Shown here: piece by piece, positions 17,753 through 26,452 of the stretch
How the letters are laid out: each line of letters starts with the position of its first letter
How positions within the stretch are numbered: position 1 is the first letter of the stretch
NCBI RefSeq assembly: GCF_014645835.1
Contig: NZ_BMMM01000021.1
Coordinates: forward strand, 1 to 64,000
Source: Streptomyces albiflavescens
Lineage (GTDB): Bacteria > Actinomycetota > Actinomycetes > Streptomycetales > Streptomycetaceae
Direction: 5' to 3'
DNA length: 64,000 nucleotides
The notes under the pieces: model-generated
Databases searched by the model: none
The model's input: the letters and a program-made list of their open reading frames with translations, nothing else
What the model was told of the DNA's origin: nothing
Program-made: the position numbers and the translations under genes

Positions 17753-18192
17753 CGGTGAGATGCCATCAAAAGCCGGCGCCTTCACCGGGCCGCACGGCCA
17801 GTACCTCGACCGACTATGAGCCGAAAGCCAGTTCTTCTGGAAGTGATGAGCCAAGTCCGTCACGTGCGGCGGCTCACTGTGACTGCCCCTGTGACCTGCG
17901 TGGACGGTGGCGTCCGGAATCCGGCGCAAAAGGGACGGGCGCGGTTCCGGCTTCATGGTGTTGTTAGGCAATGGCACTGACATTCTGCGGCTGGTGCCGC
18001 TTGCAACACATCTATTGGTGTGGCGCTCAACCGCGGGACGTGGGTAACTCGTGCGCGGGGTAGAGCGGCAGAGGCGGAGGACCGTCCGGTCTTCCCGGCT
18101 CGCGTGACGCGGCGACGCGGCTCTACGAGCCTGTTTCGGGCGCACGTAGACGCACACGCCTGGTCGCGGTCCTGGTGGCGCTTGCCCGGATG
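17753..18192. other. intergenic stretch, nothing recognised
   Basis: No coding frame with family character, RNA gene or repeat was seen in these 440 bases between two convergent genes. Confidence 0.4.
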
Positions 18193-19317
18193 TCACGGGG
18201 GGAACCGCTCCGGGCGGAAGTCCGCAAGCATCTCATCTCTCTTCCCGCTGAGGATCTCCGAAGCAAGCAACCGGCCGATTACCGGCCCGAGCGTGATGCC
18301 GCTGTGGGAAACGGCCTCGTAGTAGCCCGGCACAGACGGCACCGCTCCCACCGAGGGGAATCCGTCGGCTGGAATGGGCCGGTCGGCTACCCGTGTCTGT
18401 GCGATGCGGGAGTTGCCGAGCTCGGGAACGACGTGCCGCGCCGATTCGTGGAGCAGCCGTCCGAGTTCCGTTGGATCTTCGCCTGTGTCGATGAGTGCGT
18501 CGATCTCGCGGCTGTGGAGGACAACCGAAGAGTCTCCGTCAGGACGGATCTCGATGTGAGGCGCGTGCATGGCCCGATGAACCGGGACCTGAGCACAGCC
18601 GATCCGGGTGACGGCGCCGGGTTCCCGGCGCATCGGCAAGTGCCGTGCGATGAGCCCGGCGACGTGGGAGGCGCTGGGGCCTGCTGCGTTCACGACGATG
18701 TCGACGTCGAGACAGCTCCCATCGGACAGAGCAACTGTCCGGATGCTCCCGTCGGCACCGGTGCCGATGTCACAGACCGCGGTGCCGTACCGGTGCTCGG
18801 CGCCGGATGCAACGGCCTGGCCGACCAGTCGGCCGACGAGATGACGTCCGTGCACCCAGGCTTCGTCGGGGTAGAACACGACTGGAACCTCGCCGGGCAT
18901 CGTGAGAGCAGGTTCGAGGCGGCGGCGCACCTCGGCCCCCGTGCACACCTCGACCTGGTAGTCCCAGCTGGCCAGCAGTTCGGCTGTTTCCAGGAGCTTC
19001 ACCTCTGCTGCGGGATCGTCTGTCCAGCGCAGGTGGCCGCTGGCATACCACCATGAGTCTGGCCCGATGGTCCTGGCAAGCTCACGGTGCGCTGCCATGC
19101 CCGCGACGTTCAGGTCGAAGTAGGACTTGCGCGCGGTCTTGTTGCTGGCGTTGACCCACGAGAAGGACCAGTTGGTGACGCCTTCGCCCGGCTGGCCTAC
19201 GTCGATGAAGACCACCTTGGCGCCGTGCCGGGACAGGTTCCAGCCCACACTGGCTCCGAGGATGCCCACTCCGATGACAGCGACACGTTCAGGCCGCTTC
19301 ACGGACCCGATCCTCAC
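18193..19317 (-). CDS. FAD-dependent amino-acid/amine oxidase (DAO family)
   Basis: The 374-residue protein begins with a FAD dinucleotide fold, VAVIGVGILGASVGWNLSRHG (GxGxxG at ~17-22), followed by VVFIDVGQPGEGVTNWSFSW. The DAO signature continues with VVNAAGPSA and a C-terminal GYYEAVSHSGITLGP that closes the FAD site. Family members oxidise glycine, sarcosine, D-amino acids or similar substrates with oxygen. The substrate is open, and no partner subunit is present. It is a single-gene unit followed by a gap. Confidence 0.85.
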   Translation of the reverse strand: MRIGSVKRPERVAVIGVGILGASVGWNLSRHGAKVVFIDVGQPGEGVTNWSFSWVNASNKTARKSYFDLNVAGMAAHRELARTIGPDSWWYASGHLRWTDDPAAEVKLLETAELLASWDYQVEVCTGAEVRRRLEPALTMPGEVPVVFYPDEAWVHGRHLVGRLVGQAVASGAEHRYGTAVCDIGTGADGSIRTVALSDGSCLDVDIVVNAAGPSASHVAGLIARHLPMRREPGAVTRIGCAQVPVHRAMHAPHIEIRPDGDSSVVLHSREIDALIDTGEDPTELGRLLHESARHVVPELGNSRIAQTRVADRPIPADGFPSVGAVPSVPGYYEAVSHSGITLGPVIGRLLASEILSGKRDEMLADFRPERFPP

Positions 19318-19505
19318 GATCGCCCCCTTCCCAGATCACGGGCGAACTCCCCTTCCTAGCATGCAAGCATGTGGAACGGTGAGCTAGGAACGGGACAGGC
19401 AAAGGCTCCGGATTCGGGTGCCGAAGCAGCGGGCGCGGTGCCGCCTTCTTGTTGATGTCAGGCGACCGGGTGAGGGCTCGACGCGGGAGTCCCGTGCCGG
19501 TCACG

Positions 19506-20247
19506 TTACGCGGCGTTCTGAAGCGCCGCGGGGATCTCAACGGCCGTCGTGGGAATCGGGGTTGGCGGCTCCAGCAGGGCCCGGCGGAGGTCTTGCAGGG
19601 TCCGCAGGCCGGCCGGCGTCATGGTGAAGCCGCGCCAGCCGCGTGAGGCCCGGTCCAGCAGCGCCCAGACCAGGGACACGCAGGAGGTCTCGCCGCGGAA
19701 CCGGCCGATGACCTTCACCCGGCGGCGTGTCTCGCCGAAGGTGCGCTCGATGAAGTTCGAGTGCCGGATCCGCTTGCGGTGCTCGGCGGGGAACCGCAGG
19801 TAGACCGTCAGCGACGCCCGGTCGGCTTCCATGGCGCGCATCGCCGCCGGGTAGGCGTCGGCCCAGCGGCCGACGAACGCGTCGATGCGCTGCTGCACGG
19901 CCTCGACCAGCCGCTGGCCACAGGCGGGAGGCGAACGTCTCGGTCGTCCCGCGCAGATTCGGCCGGGCCACGGTGATCGGCCCGGCGGTGGTCCTGACGA
20001 TGATCGGGCGGTGTCCGTTGTTGGTGCCGGCACGGGCCGCGGGCTGCCCGTCGGCGGTGGCGGAGGTGCGCTGGTGGCGGGCGCGGCCGAGGAAGGCGTC
20101 GACCTCGGCTTCCAGGGCGGTCCGGATGACCAGGCGGGCTCCGAGCCGGGCCACGACCTCCAGCACCTCGACCAGGTCGCGGTCACCGGTGAGCAGGGCG
20201 TCGATCTCGGCACGGATGGCCTCGGCAGGGGATATTCGACGGGACAC
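19506..20247 (-). pseudogene. internally deleted IS256-family transposase
   Basis: The N-terminal ~120 residues (LVEVLEVVARLGARLVIRTA, then ARPNLRGTTETFASRLWP) are typical of IS256/Mutator transposases. The sequence then jumps, with a frame change near 19920, to the C-terminal portion (VEAVQQRIDAFVGRWADAYP, then FIERTFGETRRRVKVIGRF). The central DDE catalytic segment is gone. The element is therefore dead. Confidence 0.8.
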
Positions 20248-20431
20248 GAGCGTGGGTCCCGTTCGTGCGAACTGGCAGGTTCAGCACGGAACTTACGCTC
20301 GTGTCGCCTTTTCCACCGCCAATTCGACGCGACCTCGTGGACGCCGGGACCAGCTGTCATCCTCTGTCAACGTCGGTTCCCCTCGGGCGGCCCAGACGGC
20401 CCGGCCAGGCGGCAGCTGCAATGATCTCTGA

Positions 20432-20797
20432 ATGAGGTATCCCGCTACAGACGAGTTGTCGCCCGCAGTGCGCGCCTTCGTGATCAACGCGGCCGAGATC
20501 GACATCCTTCCCGGTGTCCGAGGCGATCTGGACGAGCCCCTTGCGTCCGGGGGCCATTCAGATCTTGCTGCAATCCTCCTGCCGCTGGTCGACAACGGTT
20601 GGGTCGAGGTGTGCCGCCTCGTTCCCTGGATCGCCCCCGATGGGGCCCATGGTCTTCAACCCGGTCCTTCCGTCCCGCGAAAGGACCTTCCCGCCCTGCT
20701 GGCGGACGCTGAGAACTGGGAGTACCCAGACGACGGTGAATGGCTGGGCCGCCTGACACTCGTCCTCACCGACGCGGGACGACGGATTCCCCGGTGA
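20432..20797 (+). CDS. hypothetical protein
   Basis: The 121-residue protein starts at ATG 20432. It has a helical start, a mixed middle (ILLPLVDNGWVEVCRLVPW) and a C-terminal GRLTLVLTDAGRR strand. It is soluble with no motif that assigns a function. Composition and codon bias are those of a real Streptomyces gene, and the protein resembles the many small uncharacterised proteins of this genus. Confidence 0.6.
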   Translation: MRYPATDELSPAVRAFVINAAEIDILPGVRGDLDEPLASGGHSDLAAILLPLVDNGWVEVCRLVPWIAPDGAHGLQPGPSVPRKDLPALLADAENWEYPDDGEWLGRLTLVLTDAGRRIPR

Positions 20798-21291
20798 CCT
20801 GCAGTCGAACACGCGGTCGTCCTCGCGGCTTTGGCCGGGAGTTCCGATGCCCCAGTCAAGCGCCGCCGCGCTCGGATTCTGGAGCACCAGTTTGGAAGAT
20901 CGCGTATGCAGATGACGCCTGACCTGGCGAGCCATTGAGCTGCGCCTTGCTGGTCCGGGCACCGTGACTCCCCGCTGTTCCCCGACTCATGCCCATGGAT
21001 CGTGCACGCAGGGGGCACGTGTGGCTTGCTCTCGCTTTCGTGGAGTCTGGAAACCTCCTCGGCTCGGCGCCGGCCTTCTCGACCCTCACACGGGCACGTA
21101 GAGCGTCACGCTGGGTGGATCCTGTGAGAGGGGGAGACTCCCAAGTCTGGCCGTATGAACTTCAGGCGGTTGTCGTGGCGTTCATTCATCGCCTGGATCA
21201 TGGTGTCCTGTCGGCCCAGGTCAGGGCGTGGTCGACGGCCGTGCCGATGGCCTCGACGCTGGTATGGGCGCGGTGAAGATAGCCTCTGGCC
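20798..21291. other. gene-free stretch
   Basis: No gene can be supported in these ~490 bases. A short minus-strand frame (RGYLHRAHTSVEAIGTAVDH, ending at about 21205) has a coding look but no start or family match. Confidence 0.4.
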
Positions 21292-21759
21292 ATGCCGAGC
21301 TTCGAGATCACGCCGATAGGTACGGTCCGGAACGACCGGACGGATGTCCAGCACACGGACAACTGGGGTGCCGTCCGCAGCACGATCACCATCGACGAGC
21401 GCTTCGGCGAGGCGTGCCTCCAGGGTCTGGAGGGCTTCTCCCACGTGGAGGTCCTCTTCATCTTCGACCAGTTCCCGGAACGCGACGATTACCGCGAACC
21501 CCGCCCCTACCGCGGCCGCTCCGACCTCCCGTCCGTTGGCGTATTCGCCGGCCGCGGCCCCCGCAGACCGAACCGCATCGGGGTAACGTGCTGCGCCATC
21601 GAATCCGTCCACGGCCGCGAATTGACGGTGGTGGGCCTCGACGCGGTCTCGGGCACCCCGGTCATCGACCTGAAGCCGACGATGGCGGAGTTCCTCCCGG
21701 TGAACATCAAGCAGCCGGAATGGGTCAGCCGCCTGATGTCGGAGTACTTCCAGCCGTAA
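21292..21759 (+). CDS. trmO: TrmO/TsaA-type tRNA t6A37 N6-methyltransferase
   Basis: The 155-residue protein has the TsaA/TrmO beta-barrel signature. It opens FEITPIGTVRNDRTD; the central LEGFSHVEVLFIFDQFP and the hallmark GVFAGRGPRRPNRIGVTCC lie around residues 80-100. The tail is GTPVIDLKPTMAEFLPV. TrmO methylates the threonylcarbamoyl nitrogen of t6A37 in certain tRNAs using SAM. The ATG at 21292 is followed immediately by the conserved first strand. It is a single gene followed by IS debris. Confidence 0.88.
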   Translation: MPSFEITPIGTVRNDRTDVQHTDNWGAVRSTITIDERFGEACLQGLEGFSHVEVLFIFDQFPERDDYREPRPYRGRSDLPSVGVFAGRGPRRPNRIGVTCCAIESVHGRELTVVGLDAVSGTPVIDLKPTMAEFLPVNIKQPEWVSRLMSEYFQP

Positions 21760-21868
21760 GCAGGGTCTGGGGCGAACCTCAACGCTGTGTTGGGTGGGGG
21801 CTTTCAAGGATCAGCAGCAAACTTCACCCAGGCCGCCGGCCGCCCACTTCCTCAACCAACAACCCTCC

Positions 21869-21961
21869 CCCGCTCCCATCCCGTCCGCCGTCGACCCACA
21901 CACCGTGGAGCAGGCGTGGTCCATGGCATCCAGGTGGAGCGCCACCGTACGAACGACCTGG
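21869..21961. repeat. dispersed repeat, copy 2
   Basis: This is the second copy of the sequence at 16880-16974; the first 43 bases are identical. It runs straight into an IstB-like fragment, which links the repeat to an IS21-type element. Confidence 0.7.
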
Positions 21962-22105
21962 GTCACCGGCTGGAGCAGGACCTTCACCGATCCGCGGCTC
22001 TGCGCGGCGATTGCAGACCGGCTCACCTTCAACGCCTCCATCATCGAGACCGGCACCGAGTCGTCGCCTGGCTCGCTCCAAAGCCCAGAGGAACACAGCC
22101 GCAGG
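21962..22105 (+). pseudogene. IS21 helper ATPase (IstB) C-terminal fragment
   Basis: The plus strand reads TGWSRTFTDPRLCAAIADRL then TFNASIIETGTES, the C-terminal end of IstB-type helper ATPases. Walker motifs are absent. The conserved SYRL continuation is lost after TES, so the fragment is truncated at both ends. Confidence 0.55.
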
Positions 22106-22119
22106 GTGACAGGCTCTGC

Positions 22120-22863
22120 TCAGTGTTCCAGGCGAAGCTCCTCCTGGTTCAAGCGGAGGCTGAGCTGGCTTCCCAGCTCGCGAAACCCCAGCGCCCGTGC
22201 GACGTTACGGGAGGCCATCGGGCGGGCACGCCATTGCGGGAGCAGACCGTCGGCGAGTGCCTGCGCCACCGCTGCAGAAGCGACCTGCCGCGCCAGCCCG
22301 CGGCCTCTTTCCCCTGGTGCGGTGAGCACGCACAGATGGGCGACTGCCGCGGGCCAGGCTTGAAACCCCGCCGCGGCCACCACGTCCGTGCCCTTGCGCA
22401 CGACGAACGCAGCGGAGGTGATCTCGTCCATCCCGCTCTCGTCGGCGTCCTCGGGCGGCACCGACTTCACCAACGTCATCAGGTCCTGATGTCCGGGGGC
22501 AAGCCGTTCAATGCGCCGGTCAGCCGTCACCGGGCGGAAGCCGTCACGTGACACGTATCCCAAGACCGCCGGACCCAGCACCTCATTCACAGGCAATACG
22601 GCCCGAACCGTATCTGGAGACGTCAGTGAACTGGTCGGCATCATGGCCAGGATCCGACGCAGAACCTGCATAGCCGTGTCGGTCGGCGCCGTGACGATCG
22701 CCGAGTCGCCCAGCACCACGATCCCGGCCCACGACGGCGGAGCCAGCTGCGAGGCGGGCGACGTGACCACGTCCAAGCCCCCTGCCAGGGAAAACGACAC
22801 CGGCACAGCAGCCAGCGTTTCCCATACGCCTCGGGCCTGCTTCAGCAACGGATCAACAGCCAT
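22120..22863 (-). CDS. GNAT family N-acetyltransferase
   Basis: The 247-residue protein has a GNAT domain in its C-terminal half. It shows SAAFVVRKGTDVVAAAGFQAW, then AHLCVLTAPGERGRGLARQVASA (the acetyl-CoA loop R/QxxGxG/A), and a final RNVARALGFRELGSQLSLRL. The N-terminal ~110 residues form a probable substrate lobe. ATG 22861-22863 follows GGCAGGA at proper spacing; a longer in-frame ATG upstream lacks it. The acceptor is unknown. An ISL3-type terminal repeat lies 170 bases upstream. Confidence 0.83.
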   Translation of the reverse strand: MAVDPLLKQARGVWETLAAVPVSFSLAGGLDVVTSPASQLAPPSWAGIVVLGDSAIVTAPTDTAMQVLRRILAMMPTSSLTSPDTVRAVLPVNEVLGPAVLGYVSRDGFRPVTADRRIERLAPGHQDLMTLVKSVPPEDADESGMDEITSAAFVVRKGTDVVAAAGFQAWPAAVAHLCVLTAPGERGRGLARQVASAAVAQALADGLLPQWRARPMASRNVARALGFRELGSQLSLRLNQEELRLEH

Positions 22864-23238
22864 CAGCCGATCCTGCCACCCCCAGATCACACACGCCGAG
22901 GATTCCGCTGGCCGCCGCAGTGACGAGGCGTCTCAGGTGATCCCAACGCAAGCCGTTCCGCGGGGCCGCTTCAGGACGTCCGCAAGCCTCGAAGTCTCCA
23001 CCGACTGGGGCCGCTCGAAGCCAACATGCCGGGGCCGCTGAACGGCTCTGGCAGCGATCACGGGGAGCCGTTACGGCGAGTGATATTGACGTTCGATTCG
23101 GAGGCGTCGCAGGGCTGTCGGCCGGGAGCCAGCCCGTACGCGGGGGTGCCCGGTGCGGGTGTGCGATCGGCTCCGCTGCCGGACGTGGCAGCCGGGCCCG
23201 GCGCTCGCCGCCCGGCCCGCGCCCCGGACCGCCTTGGC
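22864..23238. other. gene-free stretch with an ISL3-type end
   Basis: No gene is seen. An isolated ISL3-type terminal repeat lies at 23037-23076. The rest is unassigned. Confidence 0.45.
23037..23076. repeat. isolated ISL3-type terminal repeat
   Basis: Within this site, CTCTGGCAGCGATCACGGGG plus the following AGCCGTTACG matches the left end of the element at 24141 at about 27 of 30 positions, in the same orientation. No transposase lies next to it. It sits on the far side of the APH pseudogene from the 24141 element. Confidence 0.65.
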
Positions 23239-24124
23239 TCAGCCCAGCGCGTCCATCAGGGCGGTGACATAGGCATCCAGCCGCTCCTCCACGGCTCGCG
23301 TCGTCAGCTCTGTCCTCCCTGCCTCCCGCCATGGTTGCGACACCGACTGCACTTCTTCTGAGAACGCCGGCCCGTCCCGCACCCGCCAGTACAGCCGCTC
23401 GCTCGCTGCCGCGGCCAGCACCCCGCCAGCCCTCATACGCCTCAGCGAACCGCAGACCCCACGCCGGGCCGTGCAGCAGCGCGAGATTGGTGGAGCAGTG
23501 CGCCACATCGAGATGCGCCGGGCCCCAGGAGGTCGCTGCCCCGTCGACGACGCCGGTGATCCGAGCACCTGCCGGCCCTTGGGGGCGGCACGTCGAACAG
23601 CACGTTGCCCGGTTGTAAGTCCCGGTGCAGGAACCGCCCCTCATAGGGCGGCGCGGGCTTGCGGATCACGTCGATCGCCGCGGCCCATGCCGCCGCGTCG
23701 GCGCCCTCGGAGTCACGACGGTGTCGGCGGTCGTCCACGCCACATAGTCCCGGGGCCGCTCGTCGGGGCACAACGCGTGGATCGCCACGAGTTGACGGGC
23801 CAGCAGAGGGACGCGCGTCTCCCATCCCTCATCGTCGAGGACCGTCCGGCCTGCCAGATGTGTCATAAGGAGCGACGGATACTCGCAATGCGCGGCGGTC
23901 GGATCAACCGCGACCAGTCCAGGAGCCGACACGCCGGTCCCCGTGAGCAGGGTCAGGGCGCCGGCCTCCCTGTTCAGCCAGTCCTCGGCGTGCTCCACGT
24001 TGACGAAGGTTCGCAGCACCAGATCACGGGTGCCTCCGTCCCGCGTGCCGATGGTCAGCCTCCGCATTTCGGCAGTGATGCCGCCGTGCAGCGCCTCGGC
24101 TCTGACGATCCGTTCGCCAGCCAC
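23239..24124 (-). pseudogene. aminoglycoside phosphotransferase-family protein, multiply frameshifted
   Basis: Piecing three or four frames together gives a complete APH/choline-kinase-like protein of ~295 residues. The parts are an N-terminal lobe (LVLRTFVNVEHAEDWLNREA), the catalytic loop FLHRDLQPGNVLF (HxDxxxxN), the metal Asp region TGVVD, and a C-terminal helix VEERLDAYVTALMDALG before the stop at 23239. The frames break at about 23720, 23590 and 23400. It is inactive as it stands, unless the sequence has repeated indel errors. Confidence 0.75.
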
Positions 24125-24140
24125 AGCCTGGAAAGTCCCC

Positions 24141-24694
24141 GTTCAGCGGACTCTGGCAGTGATCGCGGGGAGCCGTCACGATCGGTCACTGAAGGAGGAT
24201 CATCTTGCGAAGCAGTTCGAATTCGGCCCGTCTGTATAGCTGCTCGGCGAACGTGCGCTGAGGACAGGCGTCATGAGCGCATGCGAAGCGCCTCGCCGAG
24301 GGCAGGACCCGTGCTGCATGCCCGGCCAGCGGAAGATCCTGCTAGCGACGCTCGTAGCGGTCATGCACACGTGTCGATGCCCGGCCACAGGCCGGGCACG
24401 AGCCCGCGTCACGGCGGGCACTGAGCCTCACCACCATCCCGCACGTGCCGTGCGCCGCCGTGGTGACCAGTACCTCGAAGCCCTTGAACAGCACGTCCTG
24501 CAAGGCGAGTTCGTCGTGCTTCATGCCCTGGACGTCGACGCCGGGGGCACAGTTAAGCCCGCCCCACCGGGACATGACGGAGCATCACACCCGGCGTACC
24601 ACGGCGGGGCGTACCCCGGCTCGCGGTCCGGATTCGAACGGACTCTTCACGGACCGCAACGGCTCTCTGTGATCGCTGCCGGAGCCCGCTGAAC
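24141..24694 (-). mobile_element. ISL3-family deletion derivative (MITE-like)
   Basis: Imperfect inverted ends (GTTCAGCGGACTCTGGCAGT at 24141-24160; the complement ends at 24694) bound 554 bases. Inside, the minus strand encodes the ISL3 N-terminal zinc finger (CPACGRASTRVHDRYERR), an in-frame TAG, then FACAHDACPQRTFAEQL. This is fused directly to the last residues of the transposase (AEFELLRKMILLQ). The whole catalytic domain is deleted. Target duplications are not evident in the flanks. Confidence 0.75.
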
Positions 24695-24736
24695 AACGTC
24701 ACAGCCAGTGCAGAGCCCGTTTCACTGGAACTGCCA

Positions 24737-25150
24737 TCAGGTGAGCCTGCCTTGAGAGGGGCGTCCGGGGACGTGGGCGAAGGAGGGCATCCCGAGGTCG
24801 GTGATCTGTCGAACGCGGGCCTGCGCGGCGTCGCGTTGGGCAAGCTTGTCCTGTGCACCAGCGAGACTGACTTCGAGTCCTTCGATCTCGCCCAGCCAGC
24901 CTTCGCGTTCGGCCGCGGTGATCCGGGCGAGGAGGTTGTCGCGGACTTCGACCAGCCCGCAAAGCGCGGCGCCGGGTGATGAAGGCACGGTGGGCCTCGA
25001 TCGCCTCGGCAGGGTAGCCGGCGTGGTAGCCCATCGTGGTGTTGATGTTGGCGTGACCGGCGATGACCTGTGCGATATGAGGTGGCAGGCCGGAGCGGAT
25101 GGCGTCGGTGATGAACATCCGCCTTGTGTCCGCAGAGGCTGTGTGCGGGT
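24737..25150 (-). pseudogene. tyrosine recombinase (transposon integrase), C-terminal relic
   Basis: The minus strand encodes the C-terminal catalytic part of actinobacterial transposon recombinases: MFITDAIRSGLPPHIAQVIA, then GHANINTTMGYHAGYP with the H-x-x-Y spacing. After a frame change and deletion near 24970 comes the LVEVRDNLLARITAAEREGW coiled tail ending at 24737. The cysteine-rich segment that normally joins these parts is missing. DUF6262, seen as a relic at 930, is the usual partner of this recombinase. Confidence 0.75.
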
Positions 25151-25282
25151 GACCCGTGCTATTGAGCAGGCGTGTAGCTGCGGACCACTTTCGCGACGCA
25201 GGCAGCTGGATGTGTTGCATTCCGATACTGCCAATGTGATGTGGGCCACTCTCTGAGCGCTTAGGGTCGGGCATGCGCGATC

Positions 25283-25993
25283 ATGATCGGAGTGGACGCT
25301 TGTTTCCTTGGCATCGCTGAGCTGGTCGAAGCCCCGTCCGTGGCGGTCGTAGTCGACGTCATGCGTGCTTTCACCGTGGCTGCCTGGGCCTTTGCCCAGG
25401 GGGCGGAAAAGATCGTTCTTGCTGAGTCGCTGGACGAAGCCCTGGCGCTCAAGGCTCGCCACCCGGATTGGGTGGCGCTCAAAGACGGTCCGCCCGCGCC
25501 CGGGTTCGACATGGTCAACTCGCCGGGCCTGCTGCGGTCCGTTGACCTTGGCGGACGGACCGTTGTTCAGAAGACCACGGCAGGGACAGTCGGCGCCCTC
25601 GCAGTCAAGGAGGCGTCGCTGGTGCTGTGCGCCAGCTTCGTGGTGGCGGAGGCGACGGCTCGGCTCTTGCGGACGCGCAAGAGTGACAGGGTCACGTTCG
25701 TGGTCACTGGCGACGATGGGCAGGCCGATGAAGATCTGGCGTGTGCTCAATACATCGCTCGGAGGGTCACGGAGGCTGGGACGGATGCTGCTGAGTTCGT
25801 CCGCCGCGCTGCCGAGTCGCGCGCTGCCGCCGAGTTGACGGAGGGTGTGCGTCAAGGAGTCCATTCTGATGACGTTGCACTCTGCCTTGAGGTCGACCCG
25901 TTCCCCTTTGCCATGGTGGCGACCTTGGAAGGTTCGCTCATGGTCCTCCGTCCGTGCGCCATGCTTTCACTGACCGACGATCCCCCGATCTGA
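25283..25993 (+). CDS. comB: ComB-like 2-phosphosulfolactate phosphatase family protein
   Basis: The 236-residue protein matches the ComB family. It shows VAVVVDVMRAFTVAAWAFAQ at ~20-39 (the conserved D-x-x-R-A/F-T core) and a FDMVNSPG loop. The TTAGTVGA active-site segment is followed by LVLCASFVVAEATARLL and VTGDDGQADEDLACAQYI. ComB hydrolyses 2-phospho-3-sulfolactate in coenzyme M synthesis. Streptomyces do not make coenzyme M, so the true substrate here is probably different. It is a single gene. The start ATG 25283 has only weak Shine-Dalgarno complementarity. Confidence 0.8.
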   Translation: MIGVDACFLGIAELVEAPSVAVVVDVMRAFTVAAWAFAQGAEKIVLAESLDEALALKARHPDWVALKDGPPAPGFDMVNSPGLLRSVDLGGRTVVQKTTAGTVGALAVKEASLVLCASFVVAEATARLLRTRKSDRVTFVVTGDDGQADEDLACAQYIARRVTEAGTDAAEFVRRAAESRAAAELTEGVRQGVHSDDVALCLEVDPFPFAMVATLEGSLMVLRPCAMLSLTDDPPI

Positions 25994-26452
25994 TCGCTGG
26001 TTGGGGCGAACTCGCACCATGCGAGAGCCAGCACCCAGTCGGGCATGCGGCATCAACTGCATGTCCCGATGACGGTGGTTCGGGGTGGCGGCAGGCGGCT
26101 GACCTGGGTTGTGGCCGCGGCTTCGCGGAGCCGGACGTGGTGGGGAACTCCACGGCTGCCCAGGTCCAGAACGCTCGGTACTCGGCCTAGTCGAAGCGAA
26201 GAAGGTCGCCTCGTTCCCCAGTGAGGTGCGCGGGGCAGCTGGGACTGGCCTGACACAGCGACATCTTGTCCTCCGGCCAAGATTCTTGACGGCAGTCCGA
26301 CACCCCGCCGGCCCCGCTGCGCGGTACGGCGCTCGCCCGTCTTCTCGGTCCTGGAGATGCCCACTCGTAGGAAGATACGACTCTGATAGGTTCCAGGCCT
26401 TGATCCGCCGGTGATGACTTGATTCTGCTGGTAGTACTGGGGAGGGGGCTCC
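25994..26452. other. intergenic stretch, nothing recognised
   Basis: No gene, repeat or RNA was identified in 459 bases. A GGAGGGGG ribosome binding site for the next gene occupies the right end. Confidence 0.4.

Noticed and set aside
24620..24650. GATTCGAACGG resembling a reverse-strand tRNA end or integration site
   Set aside because: No cloverleaf can be drawn, and the stretch belongs to the ISL3 derivative just before its right inverted end.
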